Both the position numbers and the translations under genes were made by a program. DNA of 11,918 bases from RGIG4608 sp045606265 (GTDB taxonomy: Bacteria > Bacillota > Clostridia > Oscillospirales > CAG-272), in assembly GCA_045606265.1 (NCBI GenBank), contig JAZURO010000011.1, forward strand, positions 1 to 11,918, written 5' to 3'. The notes beneath the pieces were generated by a model that made no database searches, had not been told where the DNA came from, and saw nothing but the letters and a program-made list of their open reading frames with translations. This document shows positions 6,466 to 11,918 of this stretch, one piece after another (the stretch's first letter is position 1; each line of letters starts with the position of its first letter).

Positions 6466-9400
6466 ATGGAACACAATGAATTTAATTCCATAAAAATAGG
6501 TCTTGCATCTCCCGAAATGATAAGAGAATGGTCCTATGGCGAAGTTACAAAGCCCGAAACCATTAACTACAGAACACTTAAAGCTGAGCCCGGCGGTCTT
6601 TTCTGCGAGCGTATCTTTGGTCCAACAAAGGATGGCGCTTGTATGTGCGGAAAATATAAGAATATGCACAATAAGGGCGTTCACAAATGCGAAAAGTGTG
6701 GCGTAGATGTTACAACCAAAAAAGTAAGACGTGAAAGAATGGGACATATTGAGCTTGCAACTCCCATCGCTCACATTTGGTATTTCAAATCAATTCCCGC
6801 AAGAATCCCAATGATTCTTGACATTTCTCCCAAGCATCTTGAACAGGTTCTCTACTTTGCAGAGAACGTGGTTCTTGATCCGGGTGAAACACCACTTAAA
6901 AAGGGAATGGTTCTTACTGAAAGACAGTATGCCGAATACCGTGAAGCATACGGCAATAAGTTCAGAACCGGAATGGGTGCTGAGGCAATCAAGGAATTGC
7001 TTCAAGGCATTGATTTGGATGCACTTTTGCAGGAGCTTAAAGATGAGCTTCTTCTCGCAAAGGGACAGAAGAAAACAAAGATCATCAAGCGTCTTGAAAT
7101 CGTTCGTGCGTTCAAAAAATCGAATAACAAGCTCGAGTGGATGATTCTTGACGTTATCCCCGTGCTTCCTCCCGATATTCGTCCTATGGTACAGCTTGAC
7201 GGCGGAAGATTTGCATCTTCCGACCTTAACGAGCTTTACCGCAGAGTTATAAGCCGTAACAACCGTCTTAATAAGCTCAAGGAAATCGGAACTCCCGAAA
7301 TCGTTATCAGAAACGAGAAGCGTATGCTTCAAGAAGCTGTTGACGCACTTATTGATAACGGTAGAAGAGGTAAGCCCGTAACAGGCCCCTCCAACCGTGC
7401 TCTTAAATCTCTTTCAGAGATGCTCAGAGGTAAGCAGGGACGCTTCCGTCAGAACTTGCTCGGTAAACGTGTTGACTATTCAGGTCGTTCCGTTATCGTT
7501 GTAGGTCCCAATCTTAAAATTTATCAGTGCGGTCTTCCCAAGGAAATGGCACTTGAGCTCTTCAAGCCCTTCATCGTTAAGCGCCTTACCGAAATGCAGA
7601 AGGCAACTAACGTAAAGGAAGCACAGAAGAAGATTGATAAAGCATATTTGTATCCTGAGGTTTGGGATGCTCTTGAAAACGTAATTAAGGAACACCCCGT
7701 AATGCTCAACCGTGCGCCCACGCTCCACCGTCTTTCTATTCAGGCGTTTGAGCCCGTGCTTGTTGACGGACGTGCAATTAAGCTCCATCCCCTCGTATGT
7801 CCTGCGTTTAACGCAGACTTTGACGGTGACCAGATGCCCGTTCACGTTCCTCTTTCTGCCGAAGCTCAGGCAGAGGCAAGATTCCTTATGCTTTCTGCAA
7901 ACAACCTTCTTAAACCTGTTGACGGCCGTGCAGTTACAATTCCTTCTCAGGATATGATCCTCGGTTCTTACTATCTTACAATGGATAAGCCCGGCGAGCC
8001 CGGCGAGGGAATGGTATTCCGTAACTTTAACGAAGCTGTTATGGCTTACGAAAATAAGGTTCTCGGACTTCACGCACCCATTAAGGTAAGAGTTGAAAAG
8101 GAAATCGACGGAGAAATCAAATCAAAGATAATTGATGCAACTCTCGGACGTCTTATTTTCAACCAGGCAATTCCTCAGAACCTCGGATTTGTAGATAGAA
8201 CTGATCCCGAAAAGGCGTTTGACCTTGAGATTATGTTCGTTACAAAGAAGAAGGAGCTTGGTCAGCTTATTGACAGATGTATTAAATATAACGGTACTCC
8301 CGTTTGTGCTGAGATGCTTGATAATATTAAGGAAATGGGTTATAAATACTCAACCCGCGCATCCTTCTCAATCTCGGTTTACGATATGACTATTCCCGAA
8401 GAAAAGAAGTCGTTTATCGCTGATGCGGAAAAGAAGGTTGAAGTTATCCGTAAGCACTATAACCGCGGTACTCTTTCAGAAGAAGAACGCTATAACAGCG
8501 TAATCAAAATTTGGGATCAGACAACCAAAGAAGTTACAGATGCACTTCTTCGCAGCTTTGACACATACAACCCCATCAAGATAATGGCTGACTCCGGTGC
8601 CCGTGGTTCTATCCAGCAGATGCGTCAGCTCGCAGGTATGCGTGGTCTTATGTTTGCCGCGAACGGTAAGACAATCGAGCTTCCTATTAAATCTAACTTC
8701 CGTGAAGGTCTTAATATCACAGGGTACTTTATGGGTGCTCGTGGTTCACGTAAGTCACTTTCCGATACAGCTCTTAGAACTGCTGACTCAGGTTACCTTA
8801 CACGTCGTCTTGTTGACGTTTCTCAGGACGTTATCGTTACAGAAGAAAAGTGTGATACTACTAAGGGCGCTTGGGTAAGCGAAAACGTTGACGTTAAGGA
8901 AGGCAACGTTCTTGAAACACTTACAGACAGAATCGTTGGCAGATATACTATCGGTGAAATCAAAGATGCTGAGGGTAACCTCATTGTCGGCGATGACGAA
9001 ATGATTACTGACGAACAGGCAAAGGCAATCGAAAAAGCAGGTATCAAAAAGGTACACATCCGTTCTCTTATCCAGTGTCACGCTAAGCACGGTGTTTGTG
9101 CTCACTGCTACGGTGCTGACCTTGCATCCGGTAAGAGAGTAAGCGTTGGTGAAGCGGTTGGCATTATTGCTGCTCAGTCCATCGGTGAACCCGGTACACA
9201 GCTTACGATGAGAACGTTCCACTCCGGTGGTGTCGCAGGTAGCGATATTACGCAGGGTCTTCCCAGAGTTGAAGAGCTCTTTGAAGCTCGTCAGCCCAAG
9301 AAGGCAGCTATTATGACTGAGCATAGCGGCGTTGCACGTGTACAGCTCGGCGAAAATGCAAACGTTCACGACGTATTTATCACAAGTGAAGAAACAGGCG

Positions 9401-10020
9401 AACAGATCAAATATGCTATTCCTTACGGCACAAAGCTTGCTATTGTTGACGGTCAGCACGTAAATCGCGGTGAGGTTCTCACCGAGGGTAGTAAGGCGCC
9501 TGCGGATATCCTTCGTATTCAAGGACTTGATGAGGTTTATTCCTACATTATTACTGAAACACAGAAGGTTTACCGTGGACAGTCCGTTTCTGTTAACGAT
9601 AAGCATATTGAAATTATTGCCCGTCAGATGACAAGAAAAGTTAAGGTTAATGAACCGGGTAGCACCGATCTTCTTTCCGGCTCTGTTGTTGACGTTTCAG
9701 AATTTGAAAAGGAAAACAACGCAGTTCAGGCAAGAATCGACGCAGGTGAAATCGACCTTACTCTTGCAACTTACGATCCCGTTCTTCTTGGTATTACCAA
9801 GGCGGCTCTTGCAACTGAGTCCTTCTTGTCAGCAGCTTCCTTCCAGGAAACTACAAGAGTTCTTACTGATGCTGCTACCAACGGCAAGATTGACCACCTC
9901 AGAGGTCTTAAAGAGAACGTTATTATCGGTAAACTCATTCCCGCAGGTACGGGTATGAAATGCTACCATAATATAAATGCTCGTCCCGTTGAACAGGAAG
10001 CGGCAGTAGTTGCTGAATAA
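6466..10020 (+). CDS. rpoC: DNA-directed RNA polymerase subunit beta'
   Basis: The protein has 1184 residues and supplies the active-site magnesium ligands of RNA polymerase. The ATG at 6466 has AGGAG 9 nt upstream. Visible parts, in order: the N-terminal zinc ribbon (Cys59, 61, 75, 78); the clamp coiled coil with RNNRLNKLKE...RNEKRMLQEAVDAL that binds sigma; the catalytic NADFDGD (Asp451, 453, 455); the bridge helix (about 752-788); the second zinc site (Cys796, 871, 878, 881); and the trigger loop with Met915, Arg916 and His919, lacking the large insertion of Gammaproteobacteria. Two oddities: Pro458 replaces the usual Ala after DQM, and the N-terminal half of the bridge helix reads GYFMGARGSRKSLSD where most bacteria have YFISTHGARKGLAD. 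The frame is intact and codon use matches rpoB, so these look genuine. It is co-transcribed with rpoB and ends at the terminator at 10041. Confidence 0.99.
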   Translation: MEHNEFNSIKIGLASPEMIREWSYGEVTKPETINYRTLKAEPGGLFCERIFGPTKDGACMCGKYKNMHNKGVHKCEKCGVDVTTKKVRRERMGHIELATPIAHIWYFKSIPARIPMILDISPKHLEQVLYFAENVVLDPGETPLKKGMVLTERQYAEYREAYGNKFRTGMGAEAIKELLQGIDLDALLQELKDELLLAKGQKKTKIIKRLEIVRAFKKSNNKLEWMILDVIPVLPPDIRPMVQLDGGRFASSDLNELYRRVISRNNRLNKLKEIGTPEIVIRNEKRMLQEAVDALIDNGRRGKPVTGPSNRALKSLSEMLRGKQGRFRQNLLGKRVDYSGRSVIVVGPNLKIYQCGLPKEMALELFKPFIVKRLTEMQKATNVKEAQKKIDKAYLYPEVWDALENVIKEHPVMLNRAPTLHRLSIQAFEPVLVDGRAIKLHPLVCPAFNADFDGDQMPVHVPLSAEAQAEARFLMLSANNLLKPVDGRAVTIPSQDMILGSYYLTMDKPGEPGEGMVFRNFNEAVMAYENKVLGLHAPIKVRVEKEIDGEIKSKIIDATLGRLIFNQAIPQNLGFVDRTDPEKAFDLEIMFVTKKKELGQLIDRCIKYNGTPVCAEMLDNIKEMGYKYSTRASFSISVYDMTIPEEKKSFIADAEKKVEVIRKHYNRGTLSEEERYNSVIKIWDQTTKEVTDALLRSFDTYNPIKIMADSGARGSIQQMRQLAGMRGLMFAANGKTIELPIKSNFREGLNITGYFMGARGSRKSLSDTALRTADSGYLTRRLVDVSQDVIVTEEKCDTTKGAWVSENVDVKEGNVLETLTDRIVGRYTIGEIKDAEGNLIVGDDEMITDEQAKAIEKAGIKKVHIRSLIQCHAKHGVCAHCYGADLASGKRVSVGEAVGIIAAQSIGEPGTQLTMRTFHSGGVAGSDITQGLPRVEELFEARQPKKAAIMTEHSGVARVQLGENANVHDVFITSEETGEQIKYAIPYGTKLAIVDGQHVNRGEVLTEGSKAPADILRIQGLDEVYSYIITETQKVYRGQSVSVNDKHIEIIARQMTRKVKVNEPGSTDLLSGSVVDVSEFEKENNAVQARIDAGEIDLTLATYDPVLLGITKAALATESFLSAASFQETTRVLTDAATNGKIDHLRGLKENVIIGKLIPAGTGMKCYHNINARPVEQEAAVVAE

Positions 10021-10040
10021 TCACTGAAATAAACAATTTT

Positions 10041-10083
10041 AATCCCGACGCTCAAGCGAGTGTCGGGATTATATTATTATTTG
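10041..10083 (+). terminator. Intrinsic terminator of rpoBC
   Basis: A 13-bp stem (10041-10053 with 10058-10070, one G-T pair) with core AATCCCGAC/GTCGGGATT and a 4-nt loop AAGC lies 20 bases past the rpoC stop. The following tract, ATATTATTATTT, is T-rich but interrupted, so some readthrough into the str operon is possible. Confidence 0.85.
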
Positions 10084-10162
10084 TGCAATATCGACGAAAC
10101 AGGGAATAAATAATTGTATATATTGTGTAAAATGCTAAAAAAATCAAAAAAATATATTTTTC

Positions 10163-10191
10163 TTGACAAAACGGGATTTTAGTGATATAAT
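10163..10191 (+). promoter_or_regulatory. Consensus sigma-A promoter of the str operon
   Basis: TTGACA (10163-10168), 17 bases, TATAAT (10186-10191): a perfect match to the vegetative consensus. Runs of A and T at 10136-10162 just upstream resemble an UP element. Transcription should start near 10198, leaving a leader of about 122 nt before rpsL. This strength fits a ribosomal protein and EF-G operon. Confidence 0.93.
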
Positions 10192-10200
10192 AAACTGTAA

Positions 10201-10285
10201 TTATTTGTGAAAATAGGGCTAAAATGCGTTTTTACAAATAATAAATTGATTTGACAGTATCATAACCGCTTGCGGTTGTGTCTGT
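10201..10285 (+). promoter_or_regulatory. Two-hairpin leader of the str operon
   Basis: Hairpin 1 pairs 10201-10213 with 10229-10241: 13 pairs including one G-T, outer arms TTATTTGT/ACAAATAA, with a 15-nt loop TAGGGCTAAAATGCG. Hairpin 2 pairs CATAACCG (10261-10268) with CGGTTGTG (10273-10280) around the loop CTTG, and ACAG/CTGT (10254-10257 with 10282-10285) can extend it. Neither has a T-run typical of an attenuator, and the ribosome-binding site at 10308-10313 stays outside. A control role is inferred from the position and pairing only. Confidence 0.45.
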
Positions 10286-10319
10286 ATAAACATTAAATTT
10301 TTGAAGAAGGAGGAAGAAA

Positions 10320-10736
10320 ATGCCAACCTTTAACCAGCTTGTAAGACAGGGACGTAGCGAGAAGATTTATAAGTCCAAAGCACCCGTGCTTCAGAAGGGC
10401 TTTAACACACTTCACAATGAACCTACAGACCAGCACGCACCTCAGAAAAGAGGAGTTTGCACAAAGGTATCCACAACGACACCCAAGAAGCCTAACTCAG
10501 CTCTTCGTAAGATAGCAAGAGTAAGACTTACAAACGGTCTTGAAGTTACAACCTATATCCCCGGTATCGGCCACAACTTGCAGGAGCACTCAGTTGTCCT
10601 TATCAGAGGCGGAAGAGTACGTGACCTGCCCGGTGTACGTTACCACATCATTCGCGGTACGCTTGACGCTCAGGGCGTAGCAAACCGTAATCAGAGCCGT
10701 TCAAAATACGGTGCAAAGAGACCTAAGAAAAAATAA
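10320..10736 (+). CDS. rpsL: 30S ribosomal protein S12 (uS12)
   Basis: S12 sits at the decoding centre of the 30S subunit. The product has 138 residues, the longer Firmicute form with about 13 extra residues near 27-39 compared with E. coli. AGGAGG ends 6 nt before the ATG. Hallmarks are PQKRGVCTKV (41-50), TPKKPNSALRK (54-64) and the GHNLQEHSV and LPGVRYH segments. Lys56, equal to E. coli Lys42, is kept, but residue 101, equal to E. coli Lys87, is Arg; changes of this Lys to Arg are classic streptomycin-resistance alleles. Asp102, the residue methylthiolated by RimO in some bacteria, is kept. It is the first gene of the str operon. The L7Ae-family gene that often precedes rpsL in Firmicutes is missing. 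Confidence 0.98.
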   Translation: MPTFNQLVRQGRSEKIYKSKAPVLQKGFNTLHNEPTDQHAPQKRGVCTKVSTTTPKKPNSALRKIARVRLTNGLEVTTYIPGIGHNLQEHSVVLIRGGRVRDLPGVRYHIIRGTLDAQGVANRNQSRSKYGAKRPKKK

Positions 10737-10894
10737 TAGGTCAAACAAACAGGGTATAAAGCAAAATATTCGCTCGTCTGAAAGAGCTGCATAAATTTAA
10801 TGTTTAAGGCAGACCACGCCGACGTGCATTGACAGAAGAAATGCTTTTGAGTACCTATGATTTCATAATATTAATAATGAAGGAGGGAAGTAAA
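10737..10894 (+). other. Long rpsL-rpsG intercistronic spacer
   Basis: This 158-nt gap holds no gene of its own. Possible pairings are GCTC/GAGC (10772-10775 with 10784-10787), GTCTG/CAGAC (10776-10780 with 10810-10814), CACG/CGTG (10814-10817 with 10822-10825) and GCATT/AATGC (10826-10830 with 10840-10844). In E. coli the equivalent spacer binds S7 to repress the operon; whether this RNA does so is unknown. The rpsG frame is open upstream to 10829, but the extension lacks S7 similarity. Confidence 0.35.
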
Positions 10895-11365
10895 GTGCCG
10901 AGAAGAGGTAAAATTTCCAAAAGAGACGTATTGCCGGATCCCCTTTACGGATCTAAGCTTGTAACAAAGCTTATCAACAACGTAATGCTTGACGGTAAAA
11001 AGGGAGTAGCACAGAAAATCGTTTACGATGCATTTACAATCGTAGAAGGCAAGACAGGTGAAAATCCTGTAGAAGCTTTCCAGGCTGCTCTTGAAAATAT
11101 TATGCCTGTACTTGAGGTAAAAGCTCGCCGTGTAGGCGGTTCTACCTATCAGGTTCCTATGGAGGTAAGAGCTGAGAGACGTCAGACTCTTGGACTCCGT
11201 TGGCTCGTTGGTTATTCCAGAAAACGCGGTGAGCGCACAATGGCCGAAAGATTAGCAAACGAAATTATGGATGCTAAGAACGGTGCAGGCGCTGCGTTCA
11301 AGAAGAAGGAAGAAACACACAGAATGGCAGAAGCAAACAAGGCTTTTGCGCACTACAGATATTGA
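10895..11365 (+). CDS. rpsG: 30S ribosomal protein S7 (uS7)
   Basis: S7 nucleates assembly of the 30S head and contacts tRNA at the E site. I start at GTG 10895, because AGGAGG at 10881-10886 is 8 nt upstream and the product then begins (M)PRRGKISKRDVLPDPLYGS, exactly like the family, at the usual 156 residues. The in-frame ATG at 10829 would add 22 unrelated residues. The signature DPLYGSKLVTKLINNVMLDG (15-34) and the RNA-binding beta-hairpin around residues 72-91 (KARRVGGSTYQVP) are present. The C-terminus ends in AFAHYRY, as in related bacteria. fusA begins 18 nt after the stop. In E. coli S7 is the repressor of this operon. Confidence 0.98.
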   Translation: MPRRGKISKRDVLPDPLYGSKLVTKLINNVMLDGKKGVAQKIVYDAFTIVEGKTGENPVEAFQAALENIMPVLEVKARRVGGSTYQVPMEVRAERRQTLGLRWLVGYSRKRGERTMAERLANEIMDAKNGAGAAFKKKEETHRMAEANKAFAHYRY

Positions 11366-11383
11366 TTTTGAAGGAGACTTACA

Positions 11384-11895
11384 ATGCCAAGAGAATATTC
11401 GCTTGAAAAAACAAGAAATATTGGTATTATGGCGCACATTGACGCAGGTAAAACCACAACCACAGAGCGTATCTTGTTTTATACAGGTAAGACTCATAAA
11501 ATCGGTGAAACACACGAAGGTTCTGCAACAATGGACTGGATGGCTCAGGAGCAGGAGAGAGGTATTACAATTACTTCTGCTGCTACCACTTGTTATTGGG
11601 CAAAATCCGAATACCACGATGATGCTGCCGCAACAAAGGCAAACACTCACCGTATAAACATTATCGACACACCCGGACACGTTGACTTCACAGTTGAGGT
11701 TGAACGTTCACTCAGAGTACTTGACGGTGCAGTTACAGTACTTTGCGCAAAGGGCGGTGTTGAACCTCAGTCTGAAACAGTATGGCGTCAGGCTGACAAA
11801 TATCAGGTTCCCCGTATGTGCTATGTAAATAAGATGGACATCAACGGTGCGAACTTCTACCGCGTTGTTCAGATGATTAAGGATAGACTTCACGC
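11384..11895 (+). CDS. fusA: Elongation factor G, N-terminal part (cut by window end)
   Basis: EF-G is the GTPase that drives tRNA-mRNA translocation. AAGGAG lies 7 nt before the ATG. Only about 171 of the usual roughly 690 residues are present, all from the GTP-binding domain: P-loop AHIDAGKT (17-24), switch I with EQERGITITSAATT (56-69), DTPGH (95-99) and NKMD (149-152). The loop between Trp72 and His89-Arg90 is about 13 residues longer than in B. subtilis (SEYHDDAAATKAN). The family sequence stops fitting at 11896, where bases matching a sequencing adapter begin, so the true gene continues beyond this window. It is the third gene of the str operon; tuf commonly follows. Confidence 0.97.
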
Positions 11896-11918
11896 AAGTC
11901 GGAGGCCAAGCGGTCTTA
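11896..11918 (+). other. Probable sequencing-adapter remnant (MGI/BGI type)
   Basis: The last 23 bases, starting AAGTCGGAGG and ending GCGGTCTTA, match the beginning of the MGI/BGISEQ read-1 adapter as I remember it. In the fusA frame they would encode a Ser-Arg-Arg-Pro-Ser-Gly-Leu string unlike any EF-G, where family members have a conserved Asn-Pro-Val-Pro-type stretch. The first A is also compatible with the Ala171 codon. Confidence 0.9.

Noticed and set aside
5865..6479. Overlapping plus-strand frame of 204 codons across the rpoB end and the rpoC start
   Set aside because: It is a different reading frame of conserved rpoB sequence, Ser/Leu/Thr-rich, with no recognisable domain.
8788..9606. 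Open frame of 272 codons on the minus strand inside rpoC
   Set aside because: Antisense to the bridge-helix-to-trigger-loop region of rpoC; the openness follows from rpoC codon bias and no motif is seen.
10251..10290. TTGACA with downstream TATAAA, a possible second rpsL promoter
   Set aside because: The spacing is 28 bases, far outside the 16-18 range, and the TTGACA overlaps a leader hairpin.
10829..10861. TTGACA followed by TATGAT before rpsG, a possible internal promoter
   Set aside because: The spacing is 21 bases, too long for a good sigma-A promoter; transcription from the str promoter is sufficient.
10829..10894. N-terminal extension of S7 from the ATG at 10829
   Set aside because: The 22 extra residues do not resemble S7, and the GTG at 10895 has an ideal AGGAGG and gives the standard length.

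Overview
The window is about 12 kb of core chromosome from an anaerobic, low-to-moderate-GC Firmicute. It is most likely a gut Clostridia lineage related to Oscillospirales/Ruminococcaceae, although the rank is inferred from protein style and not measured. The evidence is Firmicute-type RpoB and RpoC (no Gram-negative insertion in the trigger loop, acidic RpoB tail), the long Firmicute form of S12, sigma-A consensus promoters, strong AGGAGG ribosome-binding sites, and a surface protein with SH3b repeats and a His/Asp/Cys-rich knuckle common in gut Clostridia.

Layout, left to right. Positions 1-200 are non-coding, with a cluster of small hairpins and a possible pseudoknot, then the terminator of the next gene. 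From 201 to 1625 on the minus strand is a membrane-anchored extracellular protein with three SH3b-like repeats and an unrecognised C-terminal domain; its own promoter overlaps a 20-bp inverted repeat. From 1829 to 2092, also on the minus strand, is rpsT (S20), which starts with TTG and has its own promoter and terminator. Diverging from it is the rpoB-rpoC unit (2468-10020), which has a consensus promoter, a roughly 150-nt leader and a strong terminator after rpoC. A second plus-strand unit, the str operon, begins with a perfect TTGACA-17-TATAAT promoter and a structured leader and runs rpsL-rpsG-fusA. fusA is cut by the window end.

The plus-strand genes make RNA polymerase beta and beta', two 30S proteins and elongation factor G; S20 is a third 30S protein. 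All are growth-rate-linked expression genes. The arrangement departs from the usual Firmicute order: rpoBC has no rplJ-rplL upstream and sits beside a divergent rpsT, and the small L7Ae-family gene often found between rpoC and rpsL is absent.

The last 23 bases match, from memory, the start of the MGI/BGI sequencing adapter, so the end of fusA here is not biological. I see no mobile element, CRISPR array, tRNA, rRNA or defence system. The most interesting biological points are an unusual RpoC bridge helix, Arg at the streptomycin-associated Lys-87 position of S12, the broken rplJL-rpoBC linkage, and several structured leaders. I found no convincing new multi-gene system.
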